A stretch of 10,809 nt of DNA from Candidatus Ancillula trichonymphae ImTpAt (GTDB lineage Bacteria > Actinomycetota > Actinomycetes > Actinomycetales > Bifidobacteriaceae), in assembly GCA_000485475.1 (NCBI GenBank), contig AXYY01000053.1, positions 1-10,809 of the forward strand, read 5' to 3'. Numbering within the stretch: the first letter of the stretch is position 1; each line of letters begins with the position of its first letter. Shown in pieces: positions 1-6,921 of the stretch. Below the pieces are notes generated by a model. It had not been told where the DNA came from, did no database searches, and was given only the letters and a program-made list of their open reading frames with translations. A program made the position numbers and the translations under genes.

Positions 1-151
1 AGTAACAATCGCTATTTGAAAGACACCCAGCCAGTGCGTTATATGGAAGTTGTATTCTACTGTAGTGGAAAAATGCATCGTTCACACTTGGAAGTGCATG
101 CCTAAGATGCGGAAGTGTAAAACCACAACACCAGCAAAAAACACAAGCAAG
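1..151. other. Left-edge stretch without a recognisable gene
   Basis: No open frame of useful length is visible here. By position it could hold the degraded N-terminus of the membrane-protein pseudogene that becomes readable at about 155, but I cannot match any motif. No hairpin, repeat array or promoter is convincing. Confidence 0.4.
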
Positions 152-1901
152 TAATCCACTCTTGACCCGACTATATTGAATGGCTTCGGTTATGCAGTTG
201 CTGAATTTTATGGACCACTTCCAACTTATCTGATTTCGTTTTTTCGCATATTTATACCATCTTGGGGACTTTTGTTTTCAGCGGTAGTTTTACTATTCAT
301 TCGTGTTCCTATCTAGTGTCATTATGTACAAGTTTATGAAAGAGTTGATGCACTTTTCAGCATTTGCTCCTGTGAACAATTTCTACTCCTGCACTTTTCA
401 GCCTGATTTGGTTGAACCACACCGAAAATCTTTTACAAGTTCTGCACTACTAGTTTCAGCATTTTTCATGGTCTTCTACTATCTCGTACTCCTTAATAAC
501 TACGCTTTTGCAGGTTATGGACCACTTACTTCTCGGTATATCTGGAGTAATTTTAGTCATCTGGAGCGGAAACGACTCTTTTACGTATTAACTCTTCAGT
601 AAGTTTTGCGAACCGCAACGAAACTAGAAGATATTGTTTTAACAGCATAGTCATGATTTCAGTTGGTAGTGCAATTTATAGTCCTCATGCATATGATTTT
701 GGCACTCACTTCTGCACCATTTTTGGTGACTATATATCTTGCGCTCGCACTTACATTTAGAAAACGAGCAGTGAAGTCACTTCTTCAGTCTGTTTTGGCT
801 GTGGTAATTGCATTTGGACTTTCCGCATATTTTCTACTTCCTCTAAATATACAACCTAAAATCAGGCATATACTTGGTAACAGACGAACAGTTTCACAAA
901 ACTTTTGGTTGGACAGATGAAGCAAGGTTCTTGAGTTTTGATGCACTACAAAACCTACCAGACCTATTTTTTTTCACGTCTCCCGCTAAAATGACAGGAG
1001 GAAGATCCAGTTCCATATATGCCCTATTGATATGTGCTGCACTAACTGTATGGGTAGTAGTCAAAGTTGAGAGCAATAAAAAACTCCAACGATTGCCACT
1101 AATTTTTGCACTACTTTTTTCTATTTGTTTTGTTTACGCGATAAATTCCAAAACATTTGGCCAAGTAGTCAATAAACATATTTCAGAGATTTTTTTATAG
1201 TGTTCAATATCCAGAACGCTTTTTTACCATAGCTGGGTTGCTGATGGTAGTTTTCTATTTGGTATATACTAGTTACAGATATTTCTAGCTCGAAACTTTT
1301 GAATTCTACCAAGTGCATTACCGTAGTGAAAAAATTGGCATTTTCAACTGTTAGCGTAGTGCTTTTTGTTAACTTTTATCTTGCCCGTGCGAACGCAATT
1401 TTTAACCTAAGAGATGTAATTTAATCATGATTCAGCAACATATATTACCGCAGCCGCAATTGGTGAGTATATCTTCCCAAAAAGCTAATTAGCGGACATA
1501 CTGACTACGGTGAAGTTATGAAACGCTAAACGCTACAAGCAAGACCAAAACCCATTTGGTGCAACGCGTTTGTCATCTATGACTATATTGTGAAAGAGAA
1601 TGCGGTAGTTCCTTTTGGATAACGGTCAAGCACTTGAGTACCCAAAAATTTACTATCCTGGTTACAAAGCGTACACCCTGGACAGTGCGGGCAAAAACAA
1701 TGGCTGGATATATAAAGAGAGCCCCAACGGACTAGTTGAAGTCTATATACCCCAAAATAGTACGTTGCAGAATCTTGAGCCCCCTAAAATACACCTCTAC
1801 TTTGACTGGAGAGAAAAACAACTGAACTAGGAGTCGCCATTACGCTGATTACAATTATTGTGCTCGCAGGATATGTGGTTTTCCTCGTTAAGGTCTGGTA
1901 A
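152..1901 (+). pseudogene. Decayed polytopic membrane protein (YfhO-like / 6-PTP synthase-related, GT-C-like)
   Basis: Fragments of one membrane protein follow each other in changing forward frames. About 155-313 reads NGFGYAVAEFYGPLPTYL followed by a hydrophobic helix. Then come 303-602 and 663-920 (including LSAYFLLPL), 874-1197, about 1196-1285 (YSVQYPERFF then a helix), 1326-1421 (a further hydrophobic segment), about 1423-1485 (YITAAAIGEYIFP), 1615-1827 (PKIYYPGYKA, NGLVEVYIPQ) and 1812-1898 (a last transmembrane helix ending KVW). The order GYGYA..FY-PL, ..FLLPL, QYPERF, GEY(L/I).P, P-YYPGYKA, C-terminal helix matches, from family knowledge, large YfhO-like membrane proteins annotated '6-pyruvoyl-tetrahydropterin synthase-related' (putative glycosyltransferase or flippase-like). 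At least six frame changes plus stops (for example 314-316 and 1286-1288) rule out a functional product. One shift lies in an A5 run at 1814-1818. The N-terminus is not readable, so the left boundary is approximate. The family assignment is from motif memory only. Confidence 0.72.
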
Positions 1902-1921
1902 TAAAAAACTCCTGAACATAC

Positions 1922-1950
1922 TTGACAGCAAGAAAAACTTGTGATATAAT
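1922..1950 (+). promoter_or_regulatory. Consensus sigma-70 promoter of tRNA-Tyr
   Basis: A perfect -35 TTGACA (1922-1927) and a perfect -10 TATAAT (1945-1950) are separated by exactly 17 bp. Transcription should start near 1957, about 28 nt before the mature tRNA 5' end. The promoter lies 20 bp past the last stop of the pseudogene and points at the tRNA. A match to consensus at all 12 positions fits a strong stable-RNA promoter. Confidence 0.88.
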
Positions 1951-1984
1951 ACGCCCGTCTTTGGTGCGCATGCACGAAGATGAC

Positions 1985-2067
1985 GGCGGATTGCCAGAGT
2001 GGTCAATTGGGCTTGACTGTAAATCAAGTGTCCTTTAGCTACGCAGGTTCGAACCCTGCATCCGCCA
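1985..2067 (+). tRNA. tRNA-Tyr (anticodon GTA)
   Basis: A class II tRNA fold can be drawn by eye. The acceptor stem GGCGGAT (1985-1991) pairs with ATCCGCC (2060-2066), with discriminator A2067. The anticodon stem CTTGA (2012-2016) pairs with TCAAG (2024-2028) around the loop CTGTAAA, giving anticodon GTA at 2019-2021. The T stem GCAGG (2043-2047) pairs with CCTGC (2055-2059) around TTCGAAC. The variable region of 14 nt (2029-2042) is long, as expected for bacterial tRNA-Tyr, although its own stem is weak. The 3' CCA is not encoded. The downstream MFS gene starts 28 bp later with no visible terminator between, so some cotranscription is possible. Confidence 0.95.
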
Positions 2068-2095
2068 CTAAACAGCAAGAAAGAATAACGATAAT

Positions 2096-3475
2096 GTGAC
2101 AAAGAATGAAGTAAAAGCAAATAATAAAATGTTGAAGACGCTCAGGTCTTCGGTGCTCTGGTATATGAGGTATGTTCGGAATACTCCGCGCGGTGTTCTG
2201 CTGGTTGCTGTCTTTTTACTCGGCTTCATCATGCGTGCCCCCATAAGTGCAATAGCACCGATCGCGGACGTTCTGGCTGATAAGTTCGACACGTCATTAG
2301 CATCAGTCGGTGCACTCAGCGGAATTCCACTGTTGTGCTTTGCAATGTTTGCACCAGTTGCGTCATATCTAATTGGCAAGAAAGGTCTGGAATTCACACT
2401 TCTGGTGGCTGGACTGATCTCGGCATTTGGTATAACACTTCGCGCAGTTGGTAGCTTCAAGATTATGGTACTGTCAACGGTTCTCATTGGCATGAGCACC
2501 GGATTGCAGAACATTTGTGTTCCACTTCTTGCAGCGCGCGATTTCCCCAAAAAGTTTACACTGATCAATGGCATAAACTCGGTGACCATGAGTCTGGGGC
2601 AGTTTTTTGCAACTGCGCTAACAATGCCGCTGGTCGTGTTTATGGGAGTAGAACTGACGCTACTGAGTTGGTTAATGCTCGTTGTGATTTTTCTGGTAGT
2701 TTGGTTAATCTACGTCTACCGTAAGCGAAGAGGCGCATCCCGCAAGTTCATTCGCGAAGCAGGTAAAATCTCCAGAGCCGCACGCACCGCAACCTCGCTG
2801 AATTCAGAAAGTTTTGTGGTACCAGTGAAGAGTAGGTCCAAAATCTTCGTGTCTGAAAAGGTCGACGACTCATCAACAATTCGCAAGATTTCGAAGTTGC
2901 AGTTTACGTATTCCATTTGTCTCGTCTTTTCGTGTCAGTGCTTCTCCTTCTTTGGTTTATCAGCATGGTTACCATCAATTTTCCAATCACTCGGCATGGA
3001 CCCATCTGGTGCGGGTATTGCGTCATCAATAACTCAGCTCTTTGGAATACTCGGCTCAATTTGCGTGATTCTACTACTGAAAAGGTTATCGTTCACGCGC
3101 ACATTCATCGTCATCGGCATTTTCTGGATCATCTTACCGCTCGGACTACTCTTCGCTCCCAAATTCTGGTTCCTCTGGCTGGCATGTTCGGGGATTGCGC
3201 AAGCGGCAAACTACATTATAACGTTTTCTAAAATATCAGCGTTCTCCAGAAATCAAAACGAAATCCGCAAGTTTAGTGCAGTAGTTCAGATGGTTGCTTA
3301 TACACTTGCGTCGCTCGCGCCCTCAGTTGTTGCATCAATTCATGATTGCACAGGTGACTGGACGGCGCCGCTGTGGAGTTTTACCGTAGTTTTGGCAATC
3401 ATGCTGTTCGTTGGCATCTACGCGCACTCACGGCAGAACTACTCGGAGCAAGCCAGAAAGTCCACTTCAAGTTGA
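2096..3475 (+). CDS. MFS transporter, CynX/NimT (cyanate permease-like) family
   Basis: This is a predicted inner-membrane secondary transporter of 459 residues with about twelve hydrophobic segments. The N-terminal half carries MRAPISAIAPIADVLAD, GIPLLCFAMFAPVA and VPLLAARDFPKK, the pattern of the CynX/NimT branch of the major facilitator superfamily (N/R-P-A-I near helix 1, P-LCFA-FAP in helix 2, and the A..RDFP loop). The substrate cannot be inferred; characterised relatives move cyanate or 2-nitroimidazole. An unusually long, basic and Ser-rich central loop (roughly residues 205-275) joins the halves and makes the protein longer than the typical 390-410 residues. The start is uncertain: the GTG at 2096 is the longest option, with a poor ribosome site, and an ATG at 2129 (residue 12) is the alternative. 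The gene follows tRNA-Tyr and ends 1 bp from the stop of convergent dut. Confidence 0.88.
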   Translation: MTKNEVKANNKMLKTLRSSVLWYMRYVRNTPRGVLLVAVFLLGFIMRAPISAIAPIADVLADKFDTSLASVGALSGIPLLCFAMFAPVASYLIGKKGLEFTLLVAGLISAFGITLRAVGSFKIMVLSTVLIGMSTGLQNICVPLLAARDFPKKFTLINGINSVTMSLGQFFATALTMPLVVFMGVELTLLSWLMLVVIFLVVWLIYVYRKRRGASRKFIREAGKISRAARTATSLNSESFVVPVKSRSKIFVSEKVDDSSTIRKISKLQFTYSICLVFSCQCFSFFGLSAWLPSIFQSLGMDPSGAGIASSITQLFGILGSICVILLLKRLSFTRTFIVIGIFWIILPLGLLFAPKFWFLWLACSGIAQAANYIITFSKISAFSRNQNEIRKFSAVVQMVAYTLASLAPSVVASIHDCTGDWTAPLWSFTVVLAIMLFVGIYAHSRQNYSEQARKSTSS

Positions 3476-3476
3476 C

Positions 3477-3905
3477 TTAGTAGCCAGTTGAGCCAAAGCC
3501 AGCCGTTCCCCTGAGCGACTCGGGCAGTTCTTTGACTTCAACAAAATGTACATGTTCGACTTTTTGTACAACTAGTTGTGCAATTCTATCACCTCTTTTG
3601 AACTCCTTTGCGGAATCCTTGTCCATGTTCAACAGGCACACCATTATCTCACCGCGGTAGCCCGCATCGATCGTTCCAGGCGCGTTCACAACAGTTATGC
3701 CGCTCTTGATTGCGAGTCCGGAACGAGGGTGGACAAATGCTGCGTAGCCATCTTGTAGCGCAATACTGATACCTGTCTTCGCCAAGTGCCTGCAACCTGG
3801 CTCAATAGTAAAATCCTCAGTTGTCACCAAATCAACACCAGCATCGCCAAAATTGGAATATTTTGGCACAAATCCATCACCTGTTTTTATCAGTACATCA
3901 ATCAT
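3477..3905 (-). CDS. dut: dUTP diphosphatase (dUTPase)
   Basis: It hydrolyses dUTP to dUMP and pyrophosphate, keeping uracil out of DNA and supplying dUMP for thymidylate synthesis. It should act as a cytosolic homotrimer. All five trimeric-dUTPase motifs are present in the 142-residue product: GDAGVDL (20-26), PRSGLAIKSGI (60-70), GTIDAGYRGEI (77-87, with D80 the expected catalytic Asp of motif 3), RGDRIAQLVV, and C-terminal RGTAGFGSTG. I chose the ATG at 3905, which gives the canonical N-terminus MIDVLI and lies 1 bp after the stop of the upstream DUF4193 gene (TGATATG). An AAGGA stands about 10 nt upstream. A start 10 codons earlier (3935) would overlap that gene and has no usable ribosome site. 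It is very probably cotranscribed with DUF4193. The DUF3093 gene often found next to dut in actinomycetes is absent here. Confidence 0.96.
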   Translation of the reverse strand: MIDVLIKTGDGFVPKYSNFGDAGVDLVTTEDFTIEPGCRHLAKTGISIALQDGYAAFVHPRSGLAIKSGITVVNAPGTIDAGYRGEIMVCLLNMDKDSAKEFKRGDRIAQLVVQKVEHVHFVEVKELPESLRGTAGFGSTGY

Positions 3906-3906
3906 A

Positions 3907-4215
3907 TCATTCACAATCCTTACATATCGGGGCATCCTTTGAGGAACTCGCAGACAGCATACTGTAGTGCTTAATCAAAAAACACTTGTAACAAGTAAAC
4001 TCATCAGATTTCTTAGGAACAACATTGACACTTCCATCATCGCTAATATTAACAATACCCGGTAACTCATACCAAGAAGCATTATCAATATCTTCCTCGT
4101 CCAGCATGTTCACACGCTTATTAGACGCAGTTTTCAGCTTAAGTTCATCAATCGTTCCAATCACTTCAGTTTCTGTACCATCAATTCCATCTTCAATTAT
4201 ACTGTCATCAACCAT
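3907..4215 (-). CDS. DUF4193 family zinc-ribbon protein
   Basis: This is a small acidic cytosolic protein (102 residues) of unknown function that is conserved across Actinomycetes. The family signature is visible: an acidic N-terminus, a TIDELK stretch, ELPG (50-53), then VPKKSDEFTCYKCFLIKH. It ends in a probable zinc ribbon made of C75-x2-C78 and C98-x2-C101. I chose the ATG at 4215 because a good Shine-Dalgarno, GGAGAA, sits just upstream (GGAGAATTTATG); the open frame continues 8 codons further up without one. The gene is first in a two-gene unit with dut, as in many actinomycetes, and its own promoter candidates lie at about 4248-4276. No biochemical role should be assumed. Confidence 0.92.
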   Translation of the reverse strand: MVDDSIIEDGIDGTETEVIGTIDELKLKTASNKRVNMLDEEDIDNASWYELPGIVNISDDGSVNVVPKKSDEFTCYKCFLIKHYSMLSASSSKDAPICKDCE

Positions 4216-4247
4216 AAATTCTCCTAAAAGACTACGCAACTTAATTT

Positions 4248-4276
4248 ATCATATTTCCATGTAAAAGTCAAGTTAA
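4248..4276 (-). promoter_or_regulatory. Candidate promoter of the DUF4193-dut unit
   Basis: In the 82-bp gap after recO, the minus strand reads TTAACT (4276-4271), 17 bp, TATGAT (4253-4248), which would start transcription near 4241. An overlapping alternative is TTGACT (4271-4266), 17 bp, TAAATT. Either gives a leader of about 20-25 nt that contains the GGAGAA ribosome site. The gap is AT-rich and I see no clear terminator hairpin for recO in it. Confidence 0.55.
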
Positions 4277-4297
4277 TTCCAGTAATTTTAGCAACAT

Positions 4298-4978
4298 TTA
4301 TATCAAACTGAAAGATTTTAGGTATTTTTCAAGATGATAAACCGTATACCTTGCGACTACTTTTGTGAGTTCATCTTCCACTTTGTGCTTCTTCAAGATT
4401 GCTGTGAGCACCTCCCAATCACCGGACAAAAGCCCCTCTAGTAGATTTTCGAAGTCTTCAAGAGGCATTTTCGACACCTGTTTCATGCTTGATGCTGCAA
4501 GATTCTGCGGGTCCAGTTCCCATCCAGAAAGTGCAAGTGAACGCAGCGCATAGCTCAATGCAACAACATTTGGCGAGATGGGCGGTTCAAGTCTAGTCAA
4601 AAGCATCTTCATCGCACGCAGAAGCAGTAGATATTGTTGCTCAGCTGATTCATGAACTTCAAGAAGTAGTTTGTCTAGTATTTCAACCATCTGGCTCGCA
4701 GCGAAGTACTTCTCATATTCCGCAACAAAGTGCCCGCCGAACGCATCAACAACCTCCGCTTCTACCGCATAATCAAGATTTCGCCCCACTGCAAACTTTG
4801 CACTCAGGTGCATAAAAGGCTCAAAACACGCACCGTACTTGGACTTTGGCTTACGAGAACCCTTAACTACTGCACTAATCTTACCGTTGTGTCTAGTAAT
4901 TACAGTTGCAATACAATCTGATTCGCTGAACTTCCTGGTTCGTAGAACAATTGCCTCATCGCAAAAAGTACCTCGCAC
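4298..4978 (-). CDS. recO: DNA repair protein RecO
   Basis: RecO binds ssDNA and SSB and helps load RecA in the RecFOR gap-repair pathway. The N-terminal OB-fold portion is clear: DEAIVLRTRKFSESDCIATV, then KISAVVKGSRKPKSKYG and a FEPF motif. The helical C-terminal portion is also clear, with GDWEVL and a closing YTVYHLEKYLKSFSLI. At 226 residues it is short, because the zinc-finger segment expected after the LSGWELDP region (two CxxC pairs in many RecO proteins) is missing. I prefer the GTG at 4978, which has an AGGGGG Shine-Dalgarno 5 nt upstream; a GTG at 4984 overlaps the stop of the preceding kinase gene (GTGA) but leaves no room for the ribosome site. It is translationally coupled to the kinase and is the last gene of the sepH-to-recO string. 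Confidence 0.92.
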   Translation of the reverse strand: MRGTFCDEAIVLRTRKFSESDCIATVITRHNGKISAVVKGSRKPKSKYGACFEPFMHLSAKFAVGRNLDYAVEAEVVDAFGGHFVAEYEKYFAASQMVEILDKLLLEVHESAEQQYLLLLRAMKMLLTRLEPPISPNVVALSYALRSLALSGWELDPQNLAASSMKQVSKMPLEDFENLLEGLLSGDWEVLTAILKKHKVEDELTKVVARYTVYHLEKYLKSFSLI

Positions 4979-4980
4979 AA

Positions 4981-5769
4981 TCACCCCCTACTTAGTGCCG
5001 CCAGATTACGATGCACCTGATTCAAATAACCACGGTCGTAGAATGCAACGTGCGCGAGTAGTGGATATATATTGTGCAAGCTGAAGCGCGTGCGGAATCC
5101 AGGAACTAGCGGACATTCTAAATTGTATCCCTCAAGAATCTCCTCAAAATACTGCACGCCAAACAACATCAGCATGGCCAGGTCCTCTTCACGATGACCC
5201 GTGTGAGCTGCGGGATCAATCAGCACACCCTCGACTTTTCCACGCTCGCTGGTTGTCCACATCAAATTGCCACTCCACAAATCACCATGTACTCTTGATG
5301 GTGGCTCATGCACAAATTCTTCAGGCGCACTTTTCAGGTAGTTCATTGTGGCATTTTCTATTTGTTCAGCTTCCTCCTGAGTCAACTTCTTGCGCATTAA
5401 ACAGGCTTCGGTCATCTGGTTCATACGGTTTAGTAGGTAGTCATAATAAGTGGTAGTCCTTTTGTACACGACATTAAGCGGATCATCTAGCGGGCCAAAA
5501 TACGAGTACTTTGATGGCATTACCCCGAAATACTTTTCCTTTCTACTGTGCGTTTTTGCGAGCTTGCGTCCAAAATCCCTAGCACTTTCAGCATTCGGAG
5601 TTGCTGAAATGATGAACTCAAGCACCAACTTAGACTCAAAATATTGGACAATCTTGACGACTCTTGCTCCCCCAGTTTCCCGCAGAAACTCCAATCCAAG
5701 AGCCTCAGACTCGTAGAACCCCTCCGGCGAAGTGGAAATCGTTTTCGTGTGCAGAAGTTCACTGGACAT
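4981..5769 (-). CDS. Fructosamine kinase (FN3K)-family protein
   Basis: This is a predicted cytosolic small-molecule kinase of the fructosamine/ketosamine-3-kinase family, related to aminoglycoside phosphotransferases. Characterised members phosphorylate sugar-amine adducts on proteins or free amines (deglycation). Seen in the sequence: PEGFYESEALGLEFL near the N-terminus (the P.GF.EAEA.GL pattern of actinobacterial members), DFGRKLAKTH, the catalytic loop RVHGDLWSGNLMW at about residue 160, and the metal-binding IDPAAHTGHREEDLAML. It ends with a PLVPGFRTR..LHNIYPLLAH segment. At about 262 residues it is slightly short but has every core motif. GTG and ATG codons at 5784, 5781 and 5775 could also serve as starts; I took the ATG at 5769, which overlaps rlmN least and has a weak GGTG upstream. 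The natural substrate is unknown. Confidence 0.88.
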   Translation of the reverse strand: MSSELLHTKTISTSPEGFYESEALGLEFLRETGGARVVKIVQYFESKLVLEFIISATPNAESARDFGRKLAKTHSRKEKYFGVMPSKYSYFGPLDDPLNVVYKRTTTYYDYLLNRMNQMTEACLMRKKLTQEEAEQIENATMNYLKSAPEEFVHEPPSRVHGDLWSGNLMWTTSERGKVEGVLIDPAAHTGHREEDLAMLMLFGVQYFEEILEGYNLECPLVPGFRTRFSLHNIYPLLAHVAFYDRGYLNQVHRNLAALSRG

Positions 5770-6921
5770 GTTCATCACCATCACGAACTTTTGCTGCTAG
5801 TTGTTGTCCGCACCCGCCATCAATCAGCTGCCCTTTTGAAGACCTTAGAGTTGTGAATATGCCCCTTTTCTTCAAGATGTTTTGGAAAAGTGCAGTGTTA
5901 TTAGCAGTTGATGATTTGTAATCAGAATCCTCAATCTCGTTCAGCGGAATTAGATTGACATGCGCCCAACTTGCTCTGGTGTTCAAACTTCTAGCGAGCA
6001 AGAATGCGTGTTCCTGAGTGTCGTTGATGTCACGCATGAGAGCATATTCAACTGAAATGCGACTGTGGTAGTCAAATGCGGTATCCAGAACTGCGTCAAC
6101 GTTCCAGATTCCATTTATCGGCATGAGCAGCTGGTTTCTTAACCTGTTATCCGGTGCACGTGCACGCAGTGAAACTGCGAGCCTAAACTGCAGTGGATTC
6201 AGTGCCATCTTCTTAATTACAGGTGCATTTCCAGCGGTTGAAATCGTAATATTTCTAGCACTAATTGCAAACAACTGCGGATCTGAAATTATCGCCGCAG
6301 AATCCAGCACCGCCTGCAGATTATTAGTTGGTTCACCCTCGCCCGTGAACACGACGCTCTTCAGGAGAATACCACGCCTTGACGTTTCTAGTAGTGCAAA
6401 TCGAACTTGCTCGACAACTTCTGCACGTGACAAACTCCGCACCAGACCAAGTTTACCAGTTGCACAAAACGAGCAGTTCAACGCACATCCAACTTGACAA
6501 GAAATACACAAGGTCGCTCGTTTATCTTCAGCGTAGAACATCAGCACAGATTCGATGACTTGCCCGTACTTAGGCAGTAGAGCGTCTTAACAGTTTCGCC
6601 ATCATCATCCTGAGGTGTTTGCTGCGGCGTAATAACACTAGGAAACAGCGCCTCAGTAATCTGCTTGCACACATTTTTAGGGATGTTCGTCAACGCATCC
6701 GGGTCCACATTGTGCGAGTTGAAGTAGCAGTGCGCCAACTGTTTCGCGCGCATGAATGACTTCTTGCTCAACGCATTCTGCTGCTTGCTCCCTGTGGAAC
6801 CTGCCACATCTTGCGCATGCTGCCCATAGTATTCAGACAAAAAGTCAACAACTTTCGAAAGCCGCACCTTTAGGTCCATCGCAGATATATCCACCATATC
6901 AACAAAATGCATCTTCTTCAT
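5759..6921 (-). pseudogene. rlmN: RlmN-type 23S rRNA A2503 methyltransferase, split by a frameshift
   Basis: RlmN is a radical SAM enzyme that makes 2-methyladenosine at 23S rRNA A2503 and in some tRNAs at A37. The 5' part (6921-6541) encodes the N-terminal domain, with FMRAKQLAHCYF and ALTNIPKNV, and stops after LSTGKSSNLC. The 3' part is in another frame (open from 6547 to 5759) and carries RATLCISCQVGCALNCSFC, holding the first catalytic Cys and the CxxxCxxC cluster site. It then has SVEYALMRDIND, HVNLIPLN and the second catalytic Cys in GGCGQQL. Restoring one G in the GGG run at 6563-6565 gives continuous LSTGQVIESVLMFY, the expected family sequence. So one base appears lost, by sequencing error or real mutation. 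Unusual positions are SCQ for SSQ, GEGEP for GMGEP and SLRA for SLHA. The start ATG overlaps the nrdG stop (TAATG). Confidence 0.87.

Noticed and set aside
303..1200. Separate small membrane proteins in the left region
   Set aside because: The pieces join into one family's motif order when frames are switched and none has a convincing start with a ribosome site, so they are read as one pseudogene.
1985..2067. tRNA-Tyr as an integration (att) site with an adjacent element
   Set aside because: No integrase gene and no direct repeat of the tRNA 3' end is visible in the window.
2068..2589. 173-codon minus-strand open frame opposite the MFS gene start
   Set aside because: It is a shadow of the MFS coding frame; its composition is not protein-like and it would run into the tRNA end.
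3576..3974. Short + strand open frames opposite dut and DUF4193
   Set aside because: They lie antisense to well-supported genes with all family motifs, have no ribosome sites and show no family-like sequence.
6541..6560. Programmed -1 frameshift site in rlmN
   Set aside because: No X-XXY-YYZ heptamer, downstream pseudoknot or internal Shine-Dalgarno is evident. A lost G in the run explains the break more simply, though recoding cannot be fully excluded.
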